From contig CM055875.1 of the NCBI GenBank assembly GCA_029582165.1, positions 12,935,968 through 12,999,967 on the forward strand: a stretch of DNA of 64,000 bases, in the 5' to 3' direction. This document shows, one piece after another, positions 1 to 11,402 of the stretch; within the stretch, counting starts at the first letter, position 1; every line of letters begins with the position of its first letter. The notes under the pieces were generated by a model. That model was not told where the DNA came from, ran no database searches, and worked only from the letters and a program-made list of their open reading frames with translations. Origin of the DNA: Portulaca oleracea. Lineage: Eukaryota > Streptophyta > Magnoliopsida > Caryophyllales > Portulacaceae. The position numbers and the translations under genes are program-made.

Positions 1-165
1 CCAAAAGTAAGTAACAAACAATAAATAAATAATTAAATTAATCATGAAAACTATAAAATTGTAGGAAAATCAAAAAAATTAAAAAAAAAATTGCGATCTG
101 TGTGCTAGATTGTTCTTTCTCACCTTCCCACAAGATCTGTACCCTTCATATACATTGTCTACCAG

Positions 166-202
<37 letters not shown>

Positions 203-236
203 CATACATACATATAATGGGAACTGATCATATGAG

Positions 237-889
237 TGTAAACACAAATTTCTGGGTTTAAATAAATAAATACAAGAAATTAGTGAACAAATATAATATA
301 TTAATTTCAAAGGATTTTGGGTACAATCTCTATGTATTAGTTACAAAATAAAATGTAACTCCTCCGATTCGTTCTCCTTGAATGAACTTGAACGAGTCTT
401 GAATGAATATGGTTTTGGATGAATGTGATCTTGAATGAATATAATCTTGGATAAATGTGGTCTTGAACGAGGGTCGTAGAGACTTGATCACGATCAAGAG
501 GAAGTGGTTTGATCTCCCACAAACGGACGACACGAGCTTGAACTTTGTTGTGCTTCTTGTCTTCGAGAGAGAGAGTATGAGAGCTTTTTGAGTCTTCCTT
601 TGGATGTTTTTCTGAACTCCCTTGAAATGAAGGAGAATGGTCTCTATTTATAGAGAACTTGGGCTAGCCTTTAGGCCCATTTAATTCCTTTAAAAAAGGA
701 TAAATATTTATGTGTCACCCATGACACGTGGCGTAATTTAATTGGCCACAATATAATATCATCTAATTTATAATTAAATGATCCACCATAATTAATTTTG
801 ACACGTGACGGGTTATAATTGGCCAAATTAAAATTATTTTAATTCCACGTGGCGAGTCTTGATTGGCTGATAATTTTTTGCCTTCTACA
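237..889 (-). repeat. Left LTR (3' LTR of the minus-strand element)
   Basis: It begins tgtaaacac and ends ttctaca in plus orientation and matches 4865-5517 along its whole length. On the minus strand a TATA-box-like ctataaatag lies at 644-653. Short CACGTG-like words occur near 725-730 and 845-850. Confidence 0.92.
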
Positions 890-901
890 AATGCCCCCTC
901 G
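890..901 (-). other. Polypurine tract of the TR-GAG-like element
   Basis: On the minus strand this reads gagggggcatt directly before the TGTAGAAG start of the 3' LTR. That is the expected place for the plus-strand priming tract, and GGGGGCAT followed by TGTAG is a common plant Ty3-gypsy arrangement. Confidence 0.6.
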
Positions 902-1371
902 AGAGCTGGCCGCGCTGACGACTTGGTAGTACTTGCCGTGGTCGGGTCTCGAAACTTGAACATGATACATGTGCACTTTGACTTTGTATGTGCCACCCCA
1001 ATTTTGGCTTGATTGGGGAGTGAAGATTTTTTCAAACCATTTTATCAAATCACATAAAATTTGAGTGTGATAAGATTGAATGTAATTTAAACACAGTAAT
1101 ACACATAGAATGATTTTTTTTTCAAAAAAAAAAAATCTTCTACATGATTATCGTCGGTCTGTGTTGTTGAAGTTGTATCCATTTTAGCAATGGGATAATT
1201 ACCAACTTGTAATATATTAGGATATATTAATATGATTTTTCTTCCATAATCACAGGTCTTCAAGTGTCCAAAGTGGGAAATAAATATTTCCAGAAAATAT
1301 TTATGAAGATTTCCTTCCAGTTGCTTCTTACCATGCAATGTTTGCTATATATTAATAGTCACATAGGCTTG

Positions 1372-1793
1372 AGAATATCAGCATAGCCTTTGGCCATGTA
1401 AACCTCAATGTGATGTTGAACGGGAGCATAGTGCTCAAAAGGTTGTCCTTTTCCCGTAATACATCAAGGAGTTGGCATCAGTACCTTCATCCTCACTATG
1501 TCAGCCATAGCCAAGATGGTCCAGTCGGAGTTCATCCCGAAGAGCTTCTCAACGGTCTTTGTATAGGCGGTCTCGTGCTGTTTCTCGTCAGTAGCAATAA
1601 TTCCACTCACTAGTGCCAGCTTGAAGTCACCGTGTTCCTGGCGTGCCTCACTATGTTGCCGTGGGATATGATGGAGGCTCTCGGTCTCAGAATGTAGAGT
1701 CTGTAGGCGAAGATGGTTGTCCTGAACTCCATCAAGGGCGCTAATCAAGGTCTGGACAAGATCGAGGATATGCTCCTTTTGATGTCGAACACA
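1372..1793 (-). pseudogene. Captured fragment of a plastid stearoyl-ACP (acyl-ACP) desaturase gene
   Basis: The minus-strand translation contains stretches typical of the C-terminal half of plant acyl-ACP desaturases: EHGDFKLA, then [13 protein letters not shown] with VEKLF, then [10 protein letters not shown], and near the end a VYMAKGYADIL stretch matching the family's VYTAKDYADIL. The DEKQHE part is the second diiron-ligand motif of the family. One in-frame TGA follows VLMPTP (near 1463), and the part around 1650-1720 appears shifted in frame relative to the family. The first diiron motif and the N-terminal half, including the transit peptide, are absent. It lies inside an LTR retrotransposon, between the 3' LTR and the tandem repeats, in the same orientation as gag. 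That points to transduplication of a host transcript. It cannot make an active enzyme. Confidence 0.8.
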
Positions 1794-2180
1794 AAATGCT
1801 TAATGAAAACACCAAGTTACCTTTAATGGGTTCTTGTGTTGTTCTAACCATTGAATTCATGCCACCTTAATACATCCTTCAACAATTAATTGCCGCAACA
1901 TGATTTTGCTCTGTACAACATGATTTTGCTATGTACTCCACTATTGTACTCCACTAATTGAAGGTGCAATCCCTGAACTTTGATAGGTGGCTCCAAGTTT
2001 CAAGCTTTTGATTTGAAAAGTCTTGATTATACATGGATGATTCCTGCGTAAAACTCATGGAATTGCCCCCTCGTGATTATGCCCCTCCCTTTTACTTTAT
2101 ATTATTATTTTTGTTTGTCTTTTTTTTTCTTGTGTCCAGGTTGGGCAACCTTTAATAAATGCATCTTGAAGATGATAATC

Positions 2181-2410
2181 GGAAGACAAGCGGTGACCTT
2201 TGATTGTCCTTCTTAATTGTGGACATCAATTCGGCCCGTCTTGAGCATGTATTGGCGATCAGAAGACAAGCGGTGACCTTTGATTGTCCTCCTTAGTCGA
2301 GGACATCAATTCGGCCCGTCTTGAGCATGTTTTGGCAATCAGAAGACAAGCGGTGACCTTTGATTGTCCTCCTCTGTTGTGGACATCAATTCGGCCCGTC
2401 TTGGATTATA
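2181..2410. repeat. 80-bp tandem repeat, about 3 copies
   Basis: Units begin at 2181, 2261 and 2341. Each carries agaagacaagcggtgacc followed by tttgattgtcct and ggacatcaattcggcccgtc. The copies differ by a few substitutions. The block lies in the non-coding interior of the LTR element. Confidence 0.85.
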
Positions 2411-2519
2411 TCACTAATAATCGGAGGACAACTTATCTACAAGAGTCTGCATCATGCCTTTGAACACTTGATTCTCTTGATCTTTGATGTCTCGAACATC
2501 TCGGCCTTGGAAATTTAAC

Positions 2520-3175
2520 ATTCTTTGATGACTTGAATCTTGGACTTTGTTGACTTGAGAGTCTCAAACTTGAAAATCTGAAATTTTGACTTTGGAGTAT
2601 TTAACTTTGACGACTTGAGAACCTTTAATTTGATTTGATAAGTATTTTGTTTTGACTTGAAAGTCTTTAATTTTGCTGACTTGTGAGTCTTGATTTGGAT
2701 GACTTGAAAGTCTTGGACTTGTGAGTTTTTGGTGTTGAAAACTTGGGAGTCTTGGTTTATGACTTGGGAGTCTTTGACTTGAAATTCTTGAACTTTGACT
2801 TGAGAGTCTTCAATTTTGATGACTTGAAAGTCTTGATTTTGGATTTGGTTGACTTATAAGTCTTTTGCCTTAATGACTTGGGAGTCCTTGACTTGAAATT
2901 CTTGAACTTTGACTTGAGAGTCTTCAATTTTGATGATTTGAAAGTCTTGATTTTGGATTTGGTTGACTTATAAGTCTTTTGACTTAATGACTTGGGGGTC
3001 TTTGACTTGAAATTCTTGAACTTCGACTTGATAGTCTTCAATTTTGATGACTTGTGAGTCTTGATTTTGGATGACTTGAAAGTCTTGAATTTTAGACTTG
3101 TGAGTCTTGATTTGATGACTTAGAAGTCTTGAATTTTTGACTTGTGAGTCTTTTTTTTTTATAACTTGACTTGAA
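2520..3175. repeat. Degenerate GACTTGxxAGTCTTG repeats with a 114-bp higher-order unit
   Basis: The short word gacttgaaagtcttg and its variants recur throughout. Between 2761 and about 3100 they are organised in a 114-bp unit (starts at 2761, 2875 and 2989). Because 114 is divisible by three, the minus strand gives an open frame with a lysine- and serine-rich 38-residue repeat. I read that frame as a by-product of the repeat, not a gene. Confidence 0.8.
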
Positions 3176-3189
3176 AACTTGCAATGAGT

Positions 3190-4787
3190 TCAATCAGATT
3201 CATCGCTTTCGTCTTCATCGAACACGATCATGCCTTCATTTTTAAGCCTCATGACAAGCTCCTTAAAAGTTAAACACTTCTCCAATGGATGACTAATGAT
3301 CCTATGGTACTTGCAATATTTAGGGTCATTGATTCTTCCAACTTCATTTGGACGCTTTGACTTTGGAAGTTTAATAATAATTCTTTTTTTCAAGAAGTTT
3401 ATCAAGTATTTCAGGTGTATCACCATCGGAGAAAGGATATTCTTTCTCTCCAAAAATCATGGATGAAGGAATTCCTTTTGATGTGCCCCTCAGTGAAGTT
3501 TGCTTCTCCTTGACACTTGGTCTTCTTGCATCATGTTTGAAAATTGTGAGCTCCATGTCATGTGTCCGCGTTGCCAAGTCTTGAAAAGTTGTTGGCTTAC
3601 TCATATGCAAAACTTAAAGCAGATCCCATTCCATGGCTTGTATACACATCTCGACAGCGGAGGCTTCGGACAATCGATCTTTACACTCAAGGTTGATTGA
3701 CCTCCAATGATTGATATAATCCAAGACTGGCTCCCGGTACCACTGCTTCGTGTTTGTCAACTCCATCATACTAACAGTGCGTTGAGTGCTGTAAAATCGA
3801 TTAAGGAACTGTTGCTCCATTTCTCCCCAACTGTCGATGGACTCCGGCTCCAAGTCTGTATATCAATCAAAGGCGATTCCTTTAAGGGTTCTAACGAAAT
3901 GCTTCACTAGTTGATCTCCCTCAGTCCCAGCATTATTGCAAGTCTCGATGAAATGAGCTATATGCTGCTTAGGACTCCCTTTACCATCGAAGTGAGTGAA
4001 TTTCGGCGGTTGATAGCCGTAAGGCATGCGAAGTGCGTCAATCCTCTTTGTGTAAGGCTTCTTATACAATTGAGTTTTTCGAGAGCCTCCCTCGATCTGA
4101 GCTTTTATCGCATCGGCTACTAGTTTTTGGATCTGCTCCACAGACAATGAGCCCGAGCCAGAACCTTCTTCATATTTCTCTTCCTCGTCGGAGTCTTCGT
4201 GATTGGATCCTTCATCGGAATCTTCATCTCCTAAACCTTCATCAAATTTGCTAGCGGGTCGCTTTCTTAAATTCTTTGTCAATTTCTTGATCCGCTCATC
4301 TTGTCGCTTAATATGCTCGGTCTTTTCATCGCTTTCTTTCTCAAGTCTTGTCAGCGTGGCCTTCATAGTCTTGAATTCTTCTTCATAGTTAATGGCATCT
4401 GTGACCATGACGGGCATAATAATGGTGTCAATAGAGTCGGTATCAGAATCGGATGAGAGAGGATCCCTTGGTGATTTTGGCGTTTCCTCGCCATCTTCAT
4501 AGTCTTCATCCTCTTCACTTAATGGTTGATGGCGGATTTCGTACATCCATTGAGCGACTATCTTCTTCGGGTCAACGACTTGAGTCGAAGAAGTTTGGTT
4601 TGCCCACGGAATGTTGGAGTCAGATTTGCAACGAGGCTCTGGATCCTTGTTTCTTGGCCTCATTAGCGGCGATCTTAGCCATCCTTCTAGTGATTACTCC
4701 ACTGGATGTCATACTAGTTGTTGATCCTTGTGACTTAGATTGAACAACTTTCTTTGAAGCAAGAGAGATGTTGTTCTTAGGATCCAT
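3190..4787 (-). pseudogene. gag: Broken gag of a Ty3-gypsy-type (TR-GAG-like) element
   Basis: The likely start is the ATG at 4787 (MDPKNN). Gag would form the nucleocapsid-like particle in which the RNA is reverse transcribed. The retrotransposon gag core is recognisable (around HFIETCNNAG, FLNRFYSTQRTVSM and LECKDRLSEASAVEMC). A C-terminal zinc-binding motif follows, CKYHRIISHPLEKC at about 3300. Lesions visible in the sequence are a frame change between 4787 and 4663, an in-frame TGA near 3863 where the family has tryptophan, an in-frame TAA near 3614 where it has tyrosine, and a frame change in a T run near 3384-3390. An acidic tail ends at 3190. No pol domain follows. This copy cannot make full-length Gag. 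Confidence 0.82.
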
Positions 4788-4864
4788 CTTCTTCGAATGA
4801 TAAATGGTTCGTTCTTGGAGAAAGAGATGAGAGGTAGAGATGTCCCACCGAGCGTGCCAAAATT

Positions 4865-5517
4865 TGTAAACACAAATTTCCGGGTCTAAATAAATAAATA
4901 CAAGAAATTAGGGAACAAATATAATATATTAATTTCAAAGGATTTTGGGTACAATCTCTATGTATTTGTTACAAAATAAAATGTAACTCCTCCGATTCGA
5001 TCTCCTTGAATGAACTTGAACGAGTCTTGAATGAATATGGTTTTGGATGAATGTGATCTTGAATGAATATAATCTTGGATAAATGTGGTCTTGAACGAGG
5101 GTCGTAGAGACTTGATCCCGATCAAGAGGAAGTGGTTTGATCTCCCACGAATGGACGATACGAGCTTGAACTTTGTTGTGCTTCTTGTCTTCGAGAGAGA
5201 GAGTATGAGAGCTTTTTGAGTCTTCCTTTGAATGTTTTTCTGAACTCCCTTGAAATGAAGGAGAATGGTCTCTATTTATAGAGAACTTGGGCTAGCCTTT
5301 AGGCTCATTTAAATCCTTTAAAAAAGGATAAATATTTATGTGTCACCCATGACATGTGGCATAATTTAATTGGCCAAAATATAATATCATCTAATTTATA
5401 ATTAAATGATCCACCATAATTAATTTTGACACATGGCGAGTTATAATTGGCCAAATTAAAATTATTTTAATTCCACGTGGTGAGTCTTGATTGGCTGATA
5501 ATTTTTTGTCTTCTACA
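4865..5517 (-). repeat. Right LTR (5' LTR of the minus-strand element)
   Basis: Full-length partner of 237-889, with the same tgtaaacac start and ttctaca end. Its TATA-like ctataaatag on the minus strand is at about 5272-5281. Transcription from here would run leftward through gag and the desaturase fragment. Confidence 0.92.
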
Positions 5518-5829
5518 ATGAGCATGAATCTTTTGTGAGCATGTGAGCATGGTTGCATTTCTGGCGGACATCAAGTATTATTTTCGTGGACATCAATTAC
5601 GTAAGGTGGACGTTAAGTATTGTTATTGTGGACATTAAGTATGAAAGTTGGACATCAACATTTGATATCCGCCAAGCTAAATCTTATATTCCCTTTACAT
5701 ACTTGATGTCCACGAAAATAATACTTGATATCCATATTTCATACTTGATGTCCACAAATCACTTGATGTACGCTAAATAACCAACCATGCTTACATGCTC
5801 ACCAAAGAGTCATGCTCATACGATTAGTT

Positions 5830-5831
<2 letters not shown>

Positions 5832-5905
<74 letters not shown>
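5832..5905. repeat. Long (TA)n microsatellite
   Basis: An almost pure TA run directly follows the right end of the foldback element. The sequence from 5906 to 6050 is AT-rich with no recognisable feature. Confidence 0.95.
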
Positions 5906-5908
<3 letters not shown>

Positions 5909-6051
5909 TTTGTATATTTATAAACATCCACATATTATAAAATTTTGAACATAGTATATATATATAAATTTTTAAATATTGAGAAATTAGGACCATAATA
6001 TTAAGTAGTCTTCGACCATGATCTAAATGGGGCAATAGTGTAATTTACGTC

Positions 6052-6596
6052 GAGGGATGACAATGGGGCCTATCGAGTACGAGTACATTCCTCCTCCCCG
6101 CCTCGCCCCGCCCCGTACCCGATCTCGCTTCGTTATCCGCTACGTGGAGAAAGATTTTCTCCATCCCCACTCCTGTCGGGTCCCCAAATCTAGTGGGCTC
6201 CGACGTGGATGGAGGGAGACCCAAATTGAAACAGAAGGGAATGAAAGTGAGGAGTTATGGTTAGGGAAAATAAGTTATTTATATACATTTAGAGTTTTTT
6301 ATTAACTAACATTACAAATATGCTCCTAATTATGTATATAATTTTGATGTCCAAAGGGTATTTATCTATTTTAACAGAAATTGGGGACATGCATGTGGAA
6401 ATATGTGGCAGGTAGTATTGCTATACAGGAAAACGGGAACGGGGATGAATTTTTTTTTTATCATTTTCCTGTCCTCTTGAAAGGATTTAAAAGACTTGCT
6501 CCATCCTCACCTGCAATGTTGAGGCGCAAAATTTTTCTCCAGGATACAGTGTGCCCACGACATGTACGAGATTTCCCCACACCATTGTCATCCCTA
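6052..6596. mobile_element. hAT-type MITE, TAGGGATGRCAATGG family, copy 1
   Basis: Terminal inverted repeats (gagggatgacaatgggg at the left, the complement of tagggatgacaatgg at the right) are flanked by a perfect 8-bp duplication, tttacgtc (6044-6051 and 6597-6604). Eight base pairs is the hAT signature. There is no transposase inside. The GC-rich left part (about 6060-6200) contrasts with the AT-rich surroundings. Relatives lie at 37310-39851 and 55406-55941. Confidence 0.85.
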
Positions 6597-7182
6597 TTTA
6601 CGTCACATTATATGTAAATACAAAGTATACAAATTATATTTAGTGTCTATTTGGCCTAATTTTTAAAATACAGTTTTTGTTTCTTAAAAAGAATATCTAC
6701 AAAAAGAGTTTCTATAACATAAGTGATTCTATCAAATAAGACTAATTGGCCTAATTTATGATATAAGTGCTTTTGCTAAATGTAGCGTGTGTGTGACCTA
6801 GTGTCTGTTTGGCCTAATTTCTAAAACGGTGTTTTTGTTTCTTATAAACAGTTTTTATAAAAGCTATTTTTGGAGAGATGTTGAAGTGTTTAGTCTAGCT
6901 TATGACATAAGTGATTTTACCTAATTAAGTGTTTGACATAACATATGACATAGAGTTTTTACTAAATTTAATTGTTTAGCCTAACTTTTAAAAATTATCA
7001 TGTCTTTTTTTAGAGTAAAATTATCATATGATTATTTACATTTTTTTAATTAATTTTAAAACAGATTATCATATTTTAATTTTAATAATAATTATAATCG
7101 TACAGTCATAATTATAGTTATATAATTATTATCATAACTATATATGGTCTTACTTAACTATACAATTCTTTAAATTAAATAT

Positions 7183-10100
7183 GGGAATAGATATAAAGAG
7201 AAGAGGCAAATTGTGAGCATAAAAGCATGGTCAATCTCAGCCATTGATTCCAATATCAAGGGTAGATATAAATAGGGTATTTTATCTTTATTTGTGAAGG
7301 TGCTCTTAAATTTGATTGGCTGAGTTTGTTTTTTTTAGAAAAAAAGAGAGGCAATCACGTGAGAGAGAAAGAGAGAAGAGAGAGGAGAGAGAAGGCAGAA
7401 ACATGTCAGCGGCCCACATTCTTCAACAATAAATGAGTTTAACTTTCTCAAAAAAACCACCATCATTTGGTTTTTCAAAATTCCAGCAGTAAACCAAAGA
7501 AGGATTTCAAGTGAAGTTGGGTGCAATTGTTTTGTTGAACATCTATTTCTAACCCAGAAAACCCTAGGTAATTCTCGGGTGTTGAACAGGTATGGTTTTG
7601 TTAATTTTTTTTTATTCTTCTTGAAAATTCGAGCGGTAATCGGGTATGTATATGTCATTCAATAATGATTGAGTGAAGTTTTGGTTGGAATTTGAATTGA
7701 AATGGAACTAGAACAGAGCAACAATGATGTAGATTTTTGTGAAACATGGCAAATGAAGATTTTTGACAGGGAACATGGCAAACACCGATGGAGTTGAGAT
7801 GGAACTAGAACGGAGCAACATTAGGTTTCTATGTGAAACATGGCAAACACTATTCAAAAGGTATGGGTTTGCAATTTTTTTTTTTTTTGAAAATTCTAGC
7901 GGTAATCGGGTATGTGTTTGTCATTCACGACAGATTAAGTGAAGTTTTGGTTAATTTAGTTGATGTTCAGTTGACGAGTAAATGTTCATGTTTGTCATAG
8001 TGATGTTCATGAGTCTTTTAGTGGATGTTTAGAGTATTGATTATGTTTAATGGTCATTTGGGCTCTTAATCAGTATATTGGATGTTCATGATCCATATAA
8101 TTGAAGTTCATATTTGGTGTAATGGTTTTTCATGGTCGTCATGTTGGATGTTCATAATAGCAATTCTGATGTTCATATATATTCTAAGTGGATGTTCATA
8201 GTGTGTGCATGCAGTTCATGTTGGTTAATGTAGTTGATGTTCATGGTTAATATTGTTGATGCTCATGTCTAACTTGGGGATTGTTCATGTTCACCATCTT
8301 GGATGTTCAGGATGAAATTCTGATCTTCATATGTGCTCTGATGGATGTTCATAGTGTGTGTGTGCGTTATACCTTTTCACATAGTCTACTGGGAAAGAAG
8401 AAAAGATTGGCTTGATTATTGATCAAACAAACACCCTCATTTCAAAACTCGAGGCATTAAGGCTAGGAGAGCCGACGAGCATTGTGTCTTCAGACTTTGA
8501 AACGTATTTTGGAACTTTTGTCCCTAAGGAGGCTACCATTCATCCACCGCCTACTTCAGTCACAAAATGAAGAGGCAAGAGGATGAAGACACCAGTAGAG
8601 GCCGCCACTGAGAAGAAAGCAGGTGCACAAAGGTGCAAGTGTTGTGACCAAATAACAACACACAACGATAGGAATTGCCCAGAACGTTATGTGTGATTTA
8701 TTCAAGTTTTTTGAACATAAACTACATATGGTTTAGATTGTAGTTGCCCAACATTAAACCAATAGGAAGTTTATAACAATGAAGTTCCCCTCCTCTGTTG
8801 ATCTCAATGTAAGCTTTGCATTACAACCTTCCCTTTTTTTTGACCGACGCCTTTTTGTAAACACTGGCGTAATAGGATCATCTCTCTCGACGCTGTCAAG
8901 TTGATGCTTGTATGTTTCTTATGTGTTTGAACCAATGAGTCCTTCATAATAAAAAATAAAAAAAAACAGACAGTGTCGTTTTCTTGCTAGGTGTCCACCT
9001 TTGTTCATAGCAGACAAACCACCTTCCATTCAGTCCCTTTGTCGTTTTTTGTATGATTATAACTAAGGATGTTAAATCCCACAATAATAGCGTATCATTC
9101 ATAGAACTCCTTCCCTTCTTCAATGTTATCAAATGTTATCCCCTCAGTCGGCACCCATAATTCAACAACACAAAATGGAACATATTCCCTACGGTTGTTC
9201 AATTGGTAGCTCAACGGGATGGGCGGTGGCAGCAATGTCGGGCATGCACCCAATTACAAAACACTAGTTGTAGCACTGCACAATAGAAGCAATTGACTCA
9301 GGGATGCACATTAAAAGCGATCATCAAAACCCACTAACATCACAAAAGAACATCACCTATTAACTATAAACATCTATTCAAAAACACATGAACATCAACA
9401 TTTTCATCGTCCTATGCTTTTTACCGTGAACATCCACTATGAAAACATGAATAACCACTACATCAAACATGAACAACAACTATATTAACCATGAACATCC
9501 AATATATTGATTATGAGCCCAATACCAACATACACCTCATGTACACACCCAGCGCATCTAATGAACATCAAACATATTCAACATGATCAATATACATAAA
9601 TTCGTGCAATGTATCTTTAAATTAACTATAAACAGTCGCCACATAGAGCATGAGCACCACCAATATTACACATGAACATACACTTTCAATGAACATCACA
9701 CGTACTACCTATGAACATCCACGCAACAGCACATGAACATGAACATTTAATTTCCACAGTCTTCTAAACTCAACAATGGATATTTTCATCAAAAGTAAAC
9801 ACCCATCACAAGAAACTGAAGCCCCATGGATGCAAACCAAGATGAACATTAAGATTAACGCAAATGAACATCACTGTCCATCATTCAATATGAGCATCCA
9901 ATCGAAACACGTATGAACATCATAATTTCAGCCTGAACATCCAAGATGTTGAACATGAACAATCCCCAAGTCAAACATGAGAATCAACAATATTAACCAT
10001 GAACATCAAACTACATTAAACAACATTAACTCCATACACACACTATGAACATCAACTCAGAACATATATGAACATCAGAATTGTTATTATGAACATCCAA

Positions 10101-11061
10101 CATGAAAATCATGAACAACCATTAATATTACACCAAATTAAATATGAACATCAATTATATGGATCATGAACATCCAATATACTAATTTAAGAGCCCAAAT
10201 GAACATTCAACATAATCAATACTTTGAACATCCACTAAAAGACTCGTGAACATCACTGTGACAAACACGAAAATTTGCTCATCAACTTTGAACATCAACT
10301 AAATTAACCAAAACTTCAGTAAATCTGCATGAATGACAAACACATACCCGATTATCGTTGGAATTTTCAAAAAAAAAAAATTGCAAGCCCATACCTTTTG
10401 AGTAGTGTTTGCCATGTTTCACATAGAAACCTACTGTTGCTTTGTTCTAGTTCCATCTCAACTCCATCAATGTTTGCCATGTTCCATGTCAAAACTCTTC
10501 ATTTGCCATGTTTCTCAAAAATCTCCATCAGTGTTGCTCTGTTCTAGTTCCATCTCAACTCAAATTCCAACAAAAACTTCACTCATCCTGTCATGAATAC
10601 ATACACATATCCGAGTACCGCTCGAATTTTCTGGAAGAACAAAAAAAAATTTGCAAAGCCATACCTATTCAACAGTCGAGAATCACCTAGGGTTTTCTGG
10701 GTTTGAATATGATGTTCAACAAAACATTGCACCCAACTTCACTTGAAATCTTTCACTGGTTTACTGTTGGAATTTTGAAAAAACAAATGATGATGGTTTT
10801 TGGAGGAAGTTAAACTCATTTATTGCTGAAGAATGTGGGCAGCTGACATGCTTCTACCTTCTCTCTCCTCTCTCTTTCTTTCTCACGTGAGTGTCTCTTT
10901 ATTCTCTAAAAAAAACAAACCCAACCAATCAAATTTAAGAGCACCTTCTACAAATAAAGATAAAACACCCCATTTATATCTACCCTTGATCTTGGAACCA
11001 ATGGTTGAGATTGACCATACTTCTATGCTCACAATTTGCCTCTTCCATTATATCTATTCCC
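7183..11061. mobile_element. Mutator-like element with >1-kb inverted arms (giant MULE 1)
   Basis: The ends are inverted copies (gggaatagatataaagagaag at the left; the right end reads ctattccc) flanked by a perfect 9-bp duplication, attaaatat (7174-7182 and 11062-11070), as MULEs make. The inverted arms run about 1.2 kb each (7183 to about 8380, and about 9900 to 11061). Their outer parts carry cacgtgag and GA-rich stretches, and their inner parts repeat gatgttcat (left) or atgaacatc (right) many times. The unpaired centre holds the tail of a FAR1-like transposase (8397-8696). The middle at 9120-9240 shares words with giant MULE 2, such as catattccc and ggtagctcaa. The rest of the transposase is missing, so the copy is non-autonomous. 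Confidence 0.85.
8397..8696 (+). pseudogene. C-terminal fragment of a FAR1/FHY3-like MULE transposase
   Basis: One plus-strand frame reads through about 95 codons to TGA at 8694-8696. It contains ISKLEALRLGEPTSI, then a basic GKRMKTPVEA-like linker, then a zinc knuckle of form C-x2-C-x4-H-x4-C within CKCCDQITTHNDRNCP. This order is typical of the C-terminus of FAR1-type MULE transposases and of their domesticated relatives. One internal TGA (just before RGKRMK) interrupts the frame. The DDE catalytic domain, SWIM finger and N-terminal FAR1 DNA-binding domain are absent. I infer it is the remains of the element's own transposase, not host cargo. Confidence 0.65.
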
Positions 11062-11402
11062 ATTAAATATTTATATATAAAAGATTTATTAAATACCATA
11101 TTCATAAATGAATTAGATAATAAAAATGTCCAACATAATATTAAAGGCTCTAACATAATATTAAAATTTTTAAATGTTATCTTTATAAGAATCAAAATAT
11201 TTATTTGAAATTATGGAAACTAACCACTAAAGAATCTCATAGATTGGGTAGTGATTAATTTATAGGAAGAAGAAGCAGCAATTTACTGCTTCTGCTTTTG
11301 GAGTTGTTTTTGGAAAACAATTATTACCTTCTAAAAAAATACTATTTGGTCTAACTTGTGCTTTTTGACTCCAAAAACACTCTGAAAAACTAGGCCAAAC
11401 AA

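Larger units (their letters stand above)
237..5517 (-). mobile_element. Non-autonomous LTR retrotransposon (TR-GAG-like) with captured host gene fragment
   Basis: The two LTRs have equal length (653 bp), begin TG and end CA, and are flanked by the duplication atgag (232-236 and 5518-5522). Coding traces are on the minus strand, so the right LTR is the 5' LTR. Next to the left LTR lies a purine tract on the minus strand (890-901, gagggggcatt). Next to the right LTR is the primer-site region (about 4840-4864, minus-strand ttttggcacgctcggtggg), whose tRNA I cannot assign. The interior holds only a broken gag (3190-4787), two tandem-repeat blocks and a desaturase gene fragment. I see no protease, RT, RNase H or integrase, so it must have been moved by enzymes from another element. 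Few LTR mismatches (about five in the first 140 bp) suggest a fairly recent insertion. Confidence 0.9.
220..5831. mobile_element. Foldback (long-TIR) element between TA/CATA repeats, split by an LTR retrotransposon
   Basis: If the retrotransposon at 237-5517 and one copy of its 5-bp duplication are removed, the flanks join into one element of about 330 bp. Its left end (gggaactgatcatatgagc, continuing from 5523) is the inverted complement of its right end (about 5778-5831). The arms carry repeated ggacatcaag-like words in opposite orientation, for example near 5565-5640 and 5700-5765. The left flank is a CATA repeat (about 173-216) and the right flank a long TA repeat (5832-5905). The end sequence resembles the fragment at 50211. 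I infer a MULE-like MITE. Its own target duplication cannot be read in the TA-rich flanks. Confidence 0.6.

Noticed and set aside
1410..1613. Plus-strand open frame across the desaturase fragment
   Set aside because: It lies antisense to the recognised minus-strand desaturase similarity and has no similarity of its own.
2757..3041. Lysine/serine-rich open frame of 94 codons (minus)
   Set aside because: It is created by the 114-bp repeat unit, whose length is a multiple of three. There is no domain and no gene context.
9180..9240. tRNA-like words (ggtagctcaacgggatggg)
   Set aside because: No acceptor stem or anticodon arm could be built around them. Similar words recur in giant MULE 2, so they belong to the element.
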